From Pegoplata infirma (taxonomy: Eukaryota > Arthropoda > Insecta > Diptera > Anthomyiidae): a stretch of DNA of 64,000 nucleotides. The position numbers were made by a program, and so were the translations under genes. The number at the start of each line of letters is the position of its first letter. Positions within the stretch are counted from its first letter, which is position 1. Below, piece by piece: positions 33,857 to 44,235 of this stretch. The notes beneath the pieces were generated by a model, which had not been told where the DNA came from, ran no database searches, and saw only the letters and a list, made by a program, of their open reading frames with translations. The stretch lies in the NCBI GenBank assembly GCA_963921195.1, contig OY992540.1, positions 43,857,890-43,921,889 of the forward strand, in the 5' to 3' direction.

Positions 33857-35394
33857 AAAGCAATAGCACTTTTCATAAAAAAAGCTAAAAAATCGCTTCT
33901 AAAAGTCACTCGGCCAAAAACTCGCAGTTTGTTCGAAAAGGGGTTAACTCCATTGAGAATTTAATTTTTTTTTTGTTGTTGTCTAAAATTGATTGCTTAA
34001 TTTTTATAGCATCTTAGATTTACAAGACCTTAATTTTGATTAAACGTTTGTTTTCGTTTGTTTTTTGCTGTTGCCAAACAAAACTATATAGATTACTTAT
34101 AGTAGAAATTTCACTTTTACTCTTATTACTTGTTTCCTTGTCTTTATTAGCAAAGAGTTAGTCGTATTTGGTTGCGAATATTGGTTTTTTGTTTTTTTAA
34201 AAAGTAGTCCATACACTTGTATGTTTGTACGTGTACTTACCTTTCTCTATACACAATATTTTATGTTTTCAATTTATTTTTTCAAAAAAACATCTAACAG
34301 GTGTCAATGTGATAAAAATTAAGTTAATAGTGTTTGAGATGATGATGATGAGGATTTACGTTTTAAGATGAATAAAATTGATGTTTGTTACACCATTTTC
34401 AAATAGAATTCGAAAATGGTTTATTGGGACTCATAAATAATCAATTGGGATTTAATTAGATTTAAGAGAGCTAGCCCCTCGAAGGTCATAGGCTGCTTAA
34501 GTCCGAAGATGGGCAAAATCGGGAAGGAGGAAAAAAGTTTCCCCTTGAAGAACTAAACCATCCTCTAACAAGTAACAAAATTATAGTCCGTCAAGACCAT
34601 CCCCAGTGGTTTCCGGAAAATGGGTCCTAAGTCCAAACATGGATCAATTTGATATTTCTCTCATTTAATATTTATTTAGTGTAGGAAAAGTACACAAACC
34701 AAAAATTCAGTGAAGTCGACTATTGAAAATCGACTCAAAAAGTAATTCTTAGTCGATTGGTATGCTTGAACGGGGGTCTATCTAGGACCAATACTTCAGG
34801 TAGTCACAATCATTAGGACAAACTCATTATACCCTTTACCATTAGAGGGACATTTTTTCTTCGACTTTAGATTTTCTCAAGTGTCCGAGCAAATTTTTAT
34901 TCTTTCAGACCTAAAAGTTATGATTTACAAATTTGAGGCCAATCGGATTAAATAAATCCGTGGCGCCCGGCGATCAAAGTTTTGGACATTTGAAATTTTT
35001 AACAAAAAAAATTTCAAACAATTTTTTTTAAAGTCTTTTATTTATTAATTTTGATGCTGAACACAAATATCACAAAATAATCAAAATCGTTCGAACGGTT
35101 TTCAAGATATTGCAATTTAAAATACGATAATTTTAATCCTTACGATCATTGTAATCCTTTCGGTCAAAGTTTTGGTTTTTTAAAAATTTTCACCAAAAAC
35201 TTTAAAATTTGATCGAAGGGCGTCATGGGTTAAAATGTTCTGATTTGTCTTAAATTAAGATTAAATTAAAGATTGTCTCAAGCTCTATGAAAAAGTCTGG
35301 GGAAACAAATTTTAATATTTTTTTAAATTCTTGAATGTAGGAAAACCTTGCCATTTTTTTTGTAAATTTCAAATATCGATATTTTGGAAATTTG
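33857..35394. other. AT-rich spacer with DINE fragments
   Basis: At about 34500-34570 the phrase AAGATGGGCAAAATCGGGA followed by GTTTCCCCTTGAAG matches DINE-1-like sequence. GATGATGATGATGAGG lies near 34340. No gene is supported. Confidence 0.45.
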
Positions 35395-36336
35395 TATATC
35401 GAGGGCCTATATTCAAAACCCTCTATCTTAAAAAACACAACTTTTCAGGAGAGCCAAAAAACTGTTTATTTCGCGTATTGTAAGAGTAATTAAAATTCGA
35501 TATTCTACAATATTTTTTTAAATCAACTACTGAATCTCTCAAATAACTAGTTTTTAAAATTTCGCACTATTGGGGATATTATGAAAGATAGAGGGTTTTG
35601 TTTCTCAAAAATATTAAGTATATGAATGAAAATGATCAGATAGAGGGTTTTGCATTTTATTAATAATGAATTATTATGATTTCATTTACGACATCGGTAA
35701 ATTTTTAACGTGATTTATTAATGATAACGGCTTATAAAGAATTCCGAAGTCGCGGTTTTGGTCCACAGGTGCGGATTTTTGAGACAACAAATTTTTTTTT
35801 ACCGAATTCATCTTAAAAGATGACAAACTGTTGAGTATGTTATGTAAAAAATAGTAAAAAAATTAAAAACGCGATTTTGGTCCACAGATGCTGATCAGCA
35901 TCGGGATTTTTAAGATTAAAATTTTTGTTTCATAATGTACACAAGACATCCAAATTTTGAGGCATATTTTTCAAAAAAGTCAAACAAGAATTTTCAGAAA
36001 AAATTAGCATCAGTGGACCAAAATCGTGGTTCTGGAATTTTGTTGACAAATTCATGTGCAGCATGCAAAAATTAGTATGAAAACATGTAATGCATAATGA
36101 AATTATTAAAAAAAAATATTTCTGAATTAATTATTTGAAAAGATAGAGGGTTTTGCATTCAGAAAAATTAATTGTGTAAGAGATAGAGAAAACCAAAAAT
36201 GCAAATAAAATAGCAAAAAAAAAATATTTTTGTTCTGAATTTTACACCATAGATGAGGGCCGTTTTACTGAATATATTGCCTTCAAAAAGTCATTTTCGT
36301 GAAAATGGAAGATAGAGGGTTTTGAATATAGGCCCT
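35395..36336. mobile_element. TIR element with AGATAGAGGGTTTTG motifs
   Basis: TATATCGAGGGCCTATATTC plus AAAACCCTCTATCTT at 35395-35429 is exactly repeated in reverse at 36302-36336. The motif GATAGAGGGTTTTG recurs inside (35587, 35640, 36142). TTTTGGTCCACAG words near 35757 and 35880 and the complement near 36015 add further symmetry. No coding frame. The perfect ~35-bp termini suggest fairly recent origin. Confidence 0.82.
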
Positions 36337-36361
36337 CGATATATGAGGGTTTCTTTGTCAA

Positions 36362-37072
36362 CCGGGCCACCCCTCTCTCCAAAATTGGTATGGGCTTAAA
36401 CATTTTATAAAAAATTTCGAAATTACTTAAAAATTTTTGCTTTTGAATGCCGAGTGGTGGTTTTTAAATTTAAATCTGGCGTATCCAATATGGCTCCCAA
36501 TTTCTTAAACATTTTGAAGATTCGCTTAAAACTCTTCATACACCGGTTCTTGGGGTCGTTTAAGAAGAATAAGCAATTGGATTTTCAAAATTCAAAATGG
36601 CGGATCCAACATGGCGAAATTTTTTGTTTTAAAAAACAACAGATTCACTTAAAATTTTTTACGCACGGCTTTGTTGGGTTTCTAAATTAGAATCTGCCAT
36701 TCGAAAATCTATCTTCAGAATTTTATTAAGCGACCCCAAAAACTCGTAGTATAAAAAGTTTCAAGCAAATCGGTTTATTTTTTAAAATATTGGTTGAATC
36801 CGCCATTTTGAATTTTAAAATTCCAACTTCAGATTATTCTTAAGCGACCACAAAAACCCATGTATAAAGATTTTTAAACGAATCTGTAAAGTTTTTAAAA
36901 ATTTGGGAGCCATATTCTGTAAAGTTTTTAAAAATTTGGGAGCCATATTTGATCCGCCATATTGAAATTCAAAAACCGCCACTCGGCATTCAAAAGTAAA
37001 TATTTTTAGTTATTTCGAGTTTTTTTAAAAAATTTTAAGCCCATACCCATTTTGGAGAGAAGGGTCGTATTT
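36362..37072. repeat. ~710-bp palindrome
   Basis: The outer arm CACCCCTCTCTCCAAAATTG... GAATGCCGAGTGGTGG (about 36370-36455) is matched in reverse at about 36977-37065 (CCGCCACTCGGCATTCAAAA to TTTTGGAGAGAAGGG). The inner part keeps partial symmetry with TTCAAAATGGCGGATCCAAC and GATCCGCCAT words. TAAAGTTTTTAAAAATTTGG is directly duplicated at 36889 and 36921. The frame 36454-36690 lies in one arm and is not called a gene. Confidence 0.8.
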
Positions 37073-37099
37073 TTTATATCAGAAGAGGTTCAAATTTCT

Positions 37100-37440
37100 G
37101 CCCTTGGACCTAGGGGAATAGAAAATTCATTTTTTCATTACATCCCCGACTGCGCCAATATATTATGGATCCTTGATCGAATTTAAGACATTCTAGTAAC
37201 GTCAGTACAGACGGACACGATGCATACCAAAATAAAAGAGCAAAACTCCTAAAGTTGGGCAAGATCATAGGCATAGGTTAAGTTTGAAAATGTAAAAAAT
37301 CGGACCAGGGGGAAAAAATTTTCCCTTATACAAGTTAATCAATATCTAAAAAACGTCATATTTTTAAAGGTTTTTACCTAGGGATCCAAAAATAAAACAT
37401 GTTTATGTCAAAAAAAGTTAAGTTCTTGCACTTGGACCCA
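37100..37440 (+). repeat. DINE-1-like fragment
   Basis: TTGATCGAATTTAAGACATTCTAG, ACAGACGGACACGATG, AAACTCCTAAAGTTGG and AATCGGACCAGGGGGAAAAA match the middle of the copy at 56827-57371. The GTCC core has shrunk. Confidence 0.65.
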
Positions 37441-37536
37441 AGGATGTGGTTGGCCCGCCCCCTTTTGTGGAAAATGTATGCCCAAAGCCTTCTGTCGACC
37501 CCACCCTCATAAAAAACGACTCTTTTTTTTATTTTT

Positions 37537-37803
37537 TTATATCGTCGCTGTGCCTAAAAATGGAGTCATGTGTTAAAAATATTTTTTTGAAGAGGCCCAA
37601 GAAACAGCCAAATTTGGTTCTTTCGTGGTACTTTTATGAAAAAAACTTGACATAAATATTCAACCAATATTATAAATTTCATGTTGATTAAAAGTTGACT
37701 TCTAAAAAGTACTCCGAAAGAACCAAATGAGGCTGTTTCTTGGGCCTCTTTGAAAAAAATTGAAAAACACATGACTCCATTTTAAGGCGCAGCGACGATA
37801 TAT
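37537..37803. repeat. ~265-bp palindrome
   Basis: TATATCGTCGCTGTGCC, ATGGAGTCATGTGTT and GAGGCCCAAGAAACAGCC on the left are mirrored on the right by GGCTGTTTCTTGGGCCTC, AACACATGACTCCAT and GGCGCAGCGACGATATA. The arms are about 88 bp with a ~90-bp centre. Confidence 0.8.
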
Positions 37804-38441
37804 TTTTTATTTTGATTTGAAAATTTTGAAAAACACATAGCGGTTCTGATTGGCGCACCAACAATATTCTATTAAATTCTAACAATTTCATTTGAACTTT
37901 TTTGAATTTCTTTTGAAAATGGTATTGCGGTGCTTGGTACTCATAACAAGTAATATGAGTACTCGATTATTTTTGTTATATTGTGTTAAATATCATTGTT
38001 TATAATTGGTTTTGTTTGTAAGATGATTTGCAATAATAATAATGAATGTTATTTGTTAATAACATTAGGTAAGATCTATTAACAATTGTTGCAAAAAAAG
38101 AAAGAGATTTTTAAAGAAAAAGGTGTTAAAAATATTTGTTTAATGGAATTGCCATAAAGAAATGATGACTTAATTATTATTACAGTGATATTTTTATTTT
38201 CATAATTAGGAAATTTTTGAAAGGTGTAAGTGCTAATTCACATATTTGCGAGTAAGAGTTTTTTTTTGCGGAATTGATAAATTTATGAAATAAATAAAAA
38301 GAAAAATTGAAAGTGATAGTGATAATCAATATTTTTTTTTCCTTTTTTAGTTTATATATCTTCCAAATATAACGATCATTTCTAAAGCATTGAAAAAGTT
38401 TAATTTAGTTCGAGGTCATTTCATGTTCCCCATTATGAATT
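37804..38441. other. AT-rich spacer left of the LINE
   Basis: No genes or element ends are supported. The last bases form the target of the LINE insertion. Confidence 0.45.
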
Positions 38442-38454
38442 TACATAACAAATA
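38442..38454. repeat. Target-site duplication of the LINE, 3' side
   Basis: TACATAACAAATA here is identical to 43639-43651. The two copies bracket the LINE exactly at its tail and at its 5' end. Confidence 0.93.
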
Positions 38455-38552
38455 GGTTAGGTTAGGTTGTAAGTGGCTGCTGACGTTTTACGTCAACACA
38501 CGTAGACTCTGAGGTCCATTGTGATACCACGGGATCGTAATAGGTTTCCCTA

Positions 38553-40457
38553 CTAGTCCCTGTCGTTAAACCAGTTTGAGCTTCTTATGAAACTCCTTAG
38601 ATGTTGAACCCTGACATCCGACAAATCAGAAAGATCGCACAGCTCACTAGATCCCAGTGAAGCAAGTCGCTGACCAGAAAGTGCCGGGCAATGGCAAATA
38701 AAGTGTTCGATAGTTTCCAACTCCTCTTCATCCATGCAACTTCGGCAAAAGTCATTCGACGGCACATTTAACCGCTCTGCGTGCTTCCCTATAAGACAGT
38801 GTCCGGTAATTATAGAAACCACCGTCGAAATCTCTCCTCTTGGAAGCGATATCAGCTCACCTGTGCGCCCCTGATTAAGAGAAGGCCAAATCAGTCGTGT
38901 TGTCTCACACGTCCATCCATTTGCCCATCTTTGATTAGTCTCCGTCGCAGAACAAAGCCGTAGGTTTTGCTTGCAAGTTTCTAGAGGCATACCAACACAT
39001 TCCAATTCTGTTGGAACCTGTAAGGTAGTTCCTAGTCTTGCAAGCTCATCGGCTTTGCAATTCCCTGGAATGTCTCTGTGCCCTGGGACCCATATGAGTC
39101 GTATGTTAAACTGCTTGGCCATCTCATTTAAAGACGTGCGGCAGTTAAGGGCAGATCTTGTTTTCAGAAACATTGAATCCAGGGACTTGACCGCGGCTTG
39201 ACTGTCAGTATAGATGTTGACTGCGGTTGTAGACAAGACATTGCAGCTCAACCAGTCAGCCACTTCCTTTATTGCCAGCATCTCTGCCTGGTAAACACTG
39301 CAATGATCTGGCAATCTACGAGCCAGGCTCAATCCAAGCTCTTCCGAATAGACCCCAAAGCCCACTTGTTCGTGCAGCCTCGATCCATCTGTGTAAAAAT
39401 TTATGTTAGCTCCACTTCCCGGAGCATCCCCCATCCAAGACTCCCTGGATGGTATCATAGTGGTAAAGTGGCGCTCAAAGAGGCTCAAAGAGGGAGCACA
39501 ATCCACATTTTGTGGTATTGTTATCTTTTTCAAGATCGCGCTATGGCCACAATCGCCGCTCCTCCATTGCAGCGTGCTATTAAGTCGAATTGCCGACGCA
39601 GCTGCATACTGCCTACCCAATATGTCCAAGGGTATCAGGTGAAGGAGGATTTCTAATGCAGCCGTAGGTGTAGTACGAAGAGCACCAGTGATGCACATTG
39701 ACCCCATTCTCTGTACCTTCGTGATAAAGACACAGTTCGCTTTTGTTTCTAAAGCAGGCCACCAGACAATGATTCCATACAGCAAAATTGGACGCACCAC
39801 TGCTGTATAGATCCAATGAACGACTTGAGGGTTAAAACCCCATCGTTTTCCAATGGCCCTTTTACAGGAATACAAAGCAATCGTTGCTTTTCTCACCCGT
39901 TCCTCAATATTACGCTTGAAATTCAGCTTCCTATCTAGAAATACTCCAAGATACTTGGCTCCATCTGAGAAGGTGATTTCAGTACCGTCCAGAGAAATAG
40001 GATTAAAAGCAGGAATCTTATTTTTCCTTGTAAATAAAACAAGCTCTGTTTTACTAGGATTAACTCCTAGACCACAGTCTCTTGCCCATTTAGACAGATC
40101 TTTCAGAGAACCCTGAAGAATGTCCCGCAATGTTGGCAGATGCTTCCCCTTTACCGCTATCTCGACATCGTCAGCATATGCGACAACATGACAACCACGT
40201 GCTTCTAGAGATAGTAGCATTGAATTCAGTGCCAGGTTCCAAAGAAGCGGCGAAAGAACACCTCCTTGTGGTGTGCCCCTATTGACAAATCGAGATATGA
40301 CGGACGCTCCCAATTCAGACGTTATACGTCTACTGGCAAGTAGGCTTTCCACCATTAAAACGATTTCACGCTTTACTCCCAGACCAGACAATGCCAATAT
40401 TATCGATTCTGGGATGACATTATTAAAAGCCCCCTCAATGTCAAGAAAGGCCACCAT
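38553..40457 (-). CDS. LINE ORF2, 3' part: reverse transcriptase and RNase H
   Basis: 634 codons from an internal ATG; the true frame joins the upstream part through a one-base loss. The RT starts with FLDIEGAFNNV (Asp 6, first catalytic Asp) and has GTPQGGVLSP (61-70) and YADD at 94-97 (about 40178-40167). The RNase H domain spans about 350-475 with the full DEDD set: D357 (YTDGS), E392 (QAEMLA), D418 (YTDSQ) and D470 (GNCKADELA), plus H460 in WVPGH. A C-terminal CCHC-type cluster (C571, C574, H585, C590) follows. The protein copies element RNA into DNA at the cut target and removes the RNA strand. All key residues are intact. Confidence 0.93.
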   Translation of the reverse strand: MVAFLDIEGAFNNVIPESIILALSGLGVKREIVLMVESLLASRRITSELGASVISRFVNRGTPQGGVLSPLLWNLALNSMLLSLEARGCHVVAYADDVEIAVKGKHLPTLRDILQGSLKDLSKWARDCGLGVNPSKTELVLFTRKNKIPAFNPISLDGTEITFSDGAKYLGVFLDRKLNFKRNIEERVRKATIALYSCKRAIGKRWGFNPQVVHWIYTAVVRPILLYGIIVWWPALETKANCVFITKVQRMGSMCITGALRTTPTAALEILLHLIPLDILGRQYAAASAIRLNSTLQWRSGDCGHSAILKKITIPQNVDCAPSLSLFERHFTTMIPSRESWMGDAPGSGANINFYTDGSRLHEQVGFGVYSEELGLSLARRLPDHCSVYQAEMLAIKEVADWLSCNVLSTTAVNIYTDSQAAVKSLDSMFLKTRSALNCRTSLNEMAKQFNIRLIWVPGHRDIPGNCKADELARLGTTLQVPTELECVGMPLETCKQNLRLCSATETNQRWANGWTCETTRLIWPSLNQGRTGELISLPRGEISTVVSIITGHCLIGKHAERLNVPSNDFCRSCMDEEELETIEHFICHCPALSGQRLASLGSSELCDLSDLSDVRVQHLRSFIRSSNWFNDRD

Positions 40458-40468
40458 AGTGTACTCCT

Positions 40469-42145
40469 TTACCGAAAGCGATCTCTCGATGGTACAACGA
40501 GCTCATGAAGAGCCGTTTCTGTTGATCGTCCCTTGCTGTATGCATGTTGCTTTGTCGAAAGCAACCTCGGGTCAATCACTCTACGCAAATATGAGTCTAT
40601 CATTCGTTCCATTGTCTTTAACAAAAAAGAAGACAGACTAATTGGTCTGAAATCCTTCGGAGCTGTGTGGGAACTTTTCCCAGCCTTCGGGATAAATACG
40701 ACTCTGGTATCCCTCCATTTTAAAGGAATATACGACCAGTTGATGCATGCTATGTATAGATTATACAGCAACGGGGCTATATAGTCCGACACTTGCTGCA
40801 ACTCAGCCGGGATTATACCATCAGGTCCCGGGGATTTATAGGGCCTGAAGCTTTTTATCGCCCAGATTAATGTTGGCATATTTATTATTTCCGAAGCAAT
40901 TTCAGATGCTTGGGCGTCAGAACGTTCCAAAGCTTGAAACGGCGTCATGGAATTGCCCGGAAAATGCGTGTTTAAAAGGAGATCCAGTGACTCTCCACTG
41001 GAGGAAGACCACACCCCATTAGGATCTTTCAGGTATCCCAGGGTGCAAGGAGAAGAAGCCAGAACCTTGCGCAGCCTGGATGCCTCAGAAACGTCTTCTA
41101 TGTTTCCACAGAAGTTTTTCCAAGAATCACATTTTGCATTTCTGATCATCTTTTTATAACTCTTAAGTTGCAGCCTGTATGCAGACCAGTCCTCGTCCGC
41201 TCTTGAAAATTTAGCCTTATTAAAGAGCTTTCTGCAGGAATCTCTGCTCGTCTGCAACTCATTTGACCACCAAGGTGGCTTTTTTTTCCCTCTAGGCTTT
41301 GAAGAAGGGCAAGACGCATCCAGGCACCTATTACAAACATTTGTTATATGGTCAACCAGACAGTCAATTTCCGCCAAACTATGCGGTTCAGATAAGGGTA
41401 CTTCATCCAAAAGCAAAGAAAAAGTCTCCCTATATTTCACCCAGTTTGTTCTCCTTAGATTTCTAGAGACTGTCTCAACCGGGGCACGCTCCCTGAGTAA
41501 AAACTCAATGTAGCGATGATCTGAGAAAGAATGCTCTTCCAAAACTCTCCAGTCATCAATTCTATCAGACAATGTATCTGATACAAGTGTTACGTCAAGA
41601 ACCTCTTGCCGCGTACTTGTAACGAAAGTTGGTTCACCACCCTTGTTACAAATATACAGGTTAGTGCTTAACAAAAACTCCAAAAGTGATTCGCCTCTAT
41701 CATTTGTGTCTGTACTTCCCCATATCGAATGATGTGCATTAGCATCACAACACACTACTAACTGGTGTCCCCTTGATTCAGACTCCCGAATTAGACCGAC
41801 AACCTTCTCCGGGGGTATTGACCCCGGATTAGGAAAATACGCAGAGGCGAGCCAAATAGACTTCCCATGAAGCTCTAAGCTAGCCGCTGTAACATCCATA
41901 TCACTAAAAGTTGATAAAAAGAATATATTTAAGCCATTTTTTGCCAAGATACAGGCTCTTGGTGAGCCCTCACCTTTGGCAACCACCAACTTAAACCCAG
42001 GGGTCTTCAATCCGCAAACCCTGCCACCCCGCACCCAGGGCTCTTGGATAAAAACCAAGTCAACTGCTCCTGTCGTCAGGCGCAGCAAGAGTGCAACTGA
42101 GGCTGCCTTACAGTGATGGAGGTTTATTTGTAGGAACCGCAACAT
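40469..42145 (-). CDS. LINE ORF2, 5' part: endonuclease and start of RT
   Basis: 558 codons before the frame breaks. Residues 1-225 form an apurinic-type endonuclease: QINLHH with N8, QEPW with E35, CDANAH with D134 and N136, and SDHR with D209 and H210. This enzyme nicks the target to start reverse transcription. After a linker with a basic stretch (GKKKPPWW, 287-294), the RT begins: YKSPGPDGIIPAEL (436-449), RVVFIPKAGK (481-490) and DFRPISL (498-504). The frame ends at 40469 because one base is lost in the AA run near 40496-40497; the other frame continues in register. The start at 42145 overlaps the ORF1 stop, so translation probably uses reinitiation or frameshifting. Without the repair of one base, no full ORF2 is made. 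Confidence 0.93.
   Translation of the reverse strand: MLRFLQINLHHCKAASVALLLRLTTGAVDLVFIQEPWVRGGRVCGLKTPGFKLVVAKGEGSPRACILAKNGLNIFFLSTFSDMDVTAASLELHGKSIWLASAYFPNPGSIPPEKVVGLIRESESRGHQLVVCCDANAHHSIWGSTDTNDRGESLLEFLLSTNLYICNKGGEPTFVTSTRQEVLDVTLVSDTLSDRIDDWRVLEEHSFSDHRYIEFLLRERAPVETVSRNLRRTNWVKYRETFSLLLDEVPLSEPHSLAEIDCLVDHITNVCNRCLDASCPSSKPRGKKKPPWWSNELQTSRDSCRKLFNKAKFSRADEDWSAYRLQLKSYKKMIRNAKCDSWKNFCGNIEDVSEASRLRKVLASSPCTLGYLKDPNGVWSSSSGESLDLLLNTHFPGNSMTPFQALERSDAQASEIASEIINMPTLIWAIKSFRPYKSPGPDGIIPAELQQVSDYIAPLLYNLYIACINWSYIPLKWRDTRVVFIPKAGKSSHTAPKDFRPISLSSFLLKTMERMIDSYLRRVIDPRLLSTKQHAYSKGRSTETALHELVVPSRDRFR
40490..40500 (-). other. Single-base frameshift site in LINE ORF2
   Basis: Upstream of this point the conserved frame ends HELV; downstream, the conserved frame resumes as TIERSLSVKEYTMVAFLDIE. 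The join needs one more base within the short A run (plus strand, 40496-40497). A one-base deletion after insertion, or an assembly error, both fit. Confidence 0.85.
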
Positions 42146-43511
42146 CGTGTTTTATTTCCACCATCCTTTCCACCACTGTGTTATTGGCTTCATCCTCCGT
42201 GTTATCAAAGAGGTCGCATTCGTCCCCAGATTCGGTTTCGAATAAGCCAGATATATATCCCATCTGTTCTGAATCGGAGGCAACAGAACTCTCCGAATTC
42301 CTCACTGCATGGGCCTCGTCCTGAATGTCACCCATCGTGGCATCAGCTTTATCCTCCATGCCATCACAGAGGTCGCATTCGTTACCAGATTCGGTTTCAA
42401 AAATGCCAGATGCATCTCCCATCAGCCTAGAATCGGCCAGCTGAATATCAACCTTTTCCAGATTCTCCTCCCCAGCCGACTCTGCCACTGGCTTGTCTGC
42501 GTCCAAAATAGTCTTCTGGTCGCCCTTGTAGACATTGACTCTTATATGAAAAAATCCAAATCTAATAATGCCGTCAGTCCTAGCTAAAAGCGGAAGCGAT
42601 TCCTCATTAACCAAGACCACTGCTTGACGACGAGCGCCCTCCATCTCACCCAATCTGGCAATTTGCCAATTCTGAGTTGGAAGGTCAGGATTGCAGACTT
42701 TTATCATCTTAAGAATCACCGCAGTGTCATTTGTAGCCATTGGGATCCATGCATGAGCTCTGGGTTGCGAGGGGATATCATGTTTTTCCACAACGTCCAG
42801 TCTGGCTCCAGGCCATAACTCTCCCACTTGGCTAATGGCAACCTTAAACACGGCTGCGGATCTTTCGTTCCCAAAAGCAACGAGTTTTACTCGCCCCTGA
42901 TACCAACCTGCGTTGACAGTAGTAGGGAGAAAATCAGGCATACTCTCAAGGAGCCTATAGTAGATTTCATTTAGTTTAGTTTCAACTAAACTCCACTTGT
43001 CCCTTGGAATACTACAATCCCCATTTTGCCTGCTTATCACAGCCCTAACGAAGTTACCTTTAACCACTTCACTAAAAGACTGAGTCCAGACGTTGCCGGT
43101 CACCTTAGATCTCTTAGGTAAAGGTTTCTCGTCGGGCGAGCGCAACCTTTTACCAGACTTCGATGACGAGGCCGAAACAGCGCTCTGTTTGTCAGATGCG
43201 CGCATTGCCGAAAGTTTGTCCTGTTCTTCAATGACTCCTTTCGCCCATGATAGCGACGCCCTCTCACGTTCGGAGAGCTTCGTTCCATCAAGTTGGCTTA
43301 GTCTGTTAATTATTTTCAAACAAAGCCGTCTCTGGTTGTGCCTGACCTTTGATGGTTTAAGTTTCTTTTTCTTTTTACCACCAATATTAGGCTGAGCACC
43401 CCTACCATAATCAAGGTCGGACTTCAAGGTCGCAACCCTAAGACCAGTGCTAGGACCAGCACCAGTCGGTGAGGCAGAGCCTCGAATTAAATCGGTATCA
43501 TTTGTGTCCAT
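42108..43511 (-). CDS. LINE ORF1, RNA-binding type (DUF4780-like)
   Basis: 467 codons. The N-terminus is basic (GGKKKKKLKPSK, 44-55; KRLRSPDEKPLPKRSK, 121-136) and may bind nucleic acid or direct nuclear import. The region 195-330, with RAHAWIPMA, KVCNPDLPTQNW, AVVLVNEESL and GFFHIRVNVYK, resembles DUF4780, which is known from ORF1 proteins of fly LINEs. No CCHC knuckle is present. The C-terminal 100 residues are acidic and contain a duplicated segment of about 53 residues (364-416 and 417-467, both with FETESGxECDL). ORF1 proteins coat the element RNA. The gene is fully open and ends inside ORF2. Confidence 0.9.
   Translation of the reverse strand: MDTNDTDLIRGSASPTGAGPSTGLRVATLKSDLDYGRGAQPNIGGKKKKKLKPSKVRHNQRRLCLKIINRLSQLDGTKLSERERASLSWAKGVIEEQDKLSAMRASDKQSAVSASSSKSGKRLRSPDEKPLPKRSKVTGNVWTQSFSEVVKGNFVRAVISRQNGDCSIPRDKWSLVETKLNEIYYRLLESMPDFLPTTVNAGWYQGRVKLVAFGNERSAAVFKVAISQVGELWPGARLDVVEKHDIPSQPRAHAWIPMATNDTAVILKMIKVCNPDLPTQNWQIARLGEMEGARRQAVVLVNEESLPLLARTDGIIRFGFFHIRVNVYKGDQKTILDADKPVAESAGEENLEKVDIQLADSRLMGDASGIFETESGNECDLCDGMEDKADATMGDIQDEAHAVRNSESSVASDSEQMGYISGLFETESGDECDLFDNTEDEANNTVVERMVEIKHDVAVPTNKPPSL
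42180..42430 (-). repeat. ~159-bp tandem duplication in ORF1
   Basis: The word AGGTCGCATTCGT and the following CCAGATTCGGTTTC occur at about 42209 and again at about 42368, the same distance as the 53-residue repeat of the protein. The two units differ at several bases, so the duplication predates this insertion. Confidence 0.8.
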
Positions 43512-43638
43512 ATTTTCATTTTCCTGGATGTGGTCATGAAAATATTACAAAAATACCTATTACGAACAATTTCAAAAATTCAATTAATAGCACGGAGATA
43601 AATTAAAACACGTCCACACTTGTCAACAGTTGAACGAA

Positions 43639-43651
43639 TACATAACAAATA
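43639..43651. repeat. Target-site duplication of the LINE, 5' side
   Basis: TACATAACAAATA, identical to 38442-38454. It abuts the CACTCAAAATAA terminus at 43652, so the LINE inserted right beside the end of another element. Confidence 0.93.
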
Positions 43652-44120
43652 CACTCAAAATAATTATTCTGTTAAATACTCTGTAAAATGACTTTAATCT
43701 CAATTCGATATTTGACAAAGTTATCTGTCGAAATACAGATTTTTAAAAAATTCTTTGTATTTTCTTGTGACCGAAATTTTTTTTTTGTAAAATTGGAGTT
43801 ACTCGTTAAAAGTTCGTAATTTTTACAAAAATAAAAAAAGTAAATTTACAATTTGGAAGCACTAAAGCGGGCAAATTTAATAAAATTTTAATTTTTATTA
43901 ATTCAATTTTGTTAATTTTAATTAATGTTTTTTAAGCAGAGATGTTTTATTTATAAAATGGATTTAACGCAGATTGTACTTTTTCGTTTGAATTTTACTT
44001 TTTAACTTCAATTAAGATAGTGAATTTAAATTAACAATCCCTACAAATTTCAAAATTTATAATTTTGTTGAAAATTTTTCTGCTGTCTTAATATTTTCTT
44101 CTAATTAAAAAAGAAATACC
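43652..44120. mobile_element. One end of a CACTCAAAATAA element
   Basis: CACTCAAAATAATTATTCTG resembles the left terminus of the element at 7389, and the following sequence has AAATACAG and TCTGTCG words like its interior. The opposite terminus was not found, so the copy is truncated or strongly diverged. Confidence 0.5.
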
Positions 44121-44235
44121 ATCATTCCAAAACCAGTTAATGCAAATTAGTATACAAATGAAAAGCTGTGGGACTTTTTGATATTTCCCAGCAACAAAAA
44201 ACACATGAAAACAATATCGGGTAAAAATTTTATAT

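Larger units (their letters stand above)
38455..43638 (-). mobile_element. Near-intact LOA/R1-like non-LTR retrotransposon
   Basis: The 5184-bp element runs on the minus strand and is bounded by a 13-bp duplication. It has a short 5' UTR (43512-43638), ORF1 (43511-42108), ORF2 overlapping it by 38 bases (42145-38553) and a 98-bp 3' UTR. The tail is not poly(A) but ends CAACCTAACCTAACC. Both ORFs are open except for one single-base loss in ORF2, so this insertion is young by comparison with the other copies (32991, 52108, 60370). The domain order (endonuclease, RT, RNase H, CCHC) together with a DUF4780-like ORF1 points to the LOA/R1 group; the exact clade is not settled by eye. Confidence 0.95.

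Noticed and set aside
39198..39656. 152-codon plus-strand frame inside the LINE
   Set aside because: Antisense shadow of the RNase H/RT region of ORF2.
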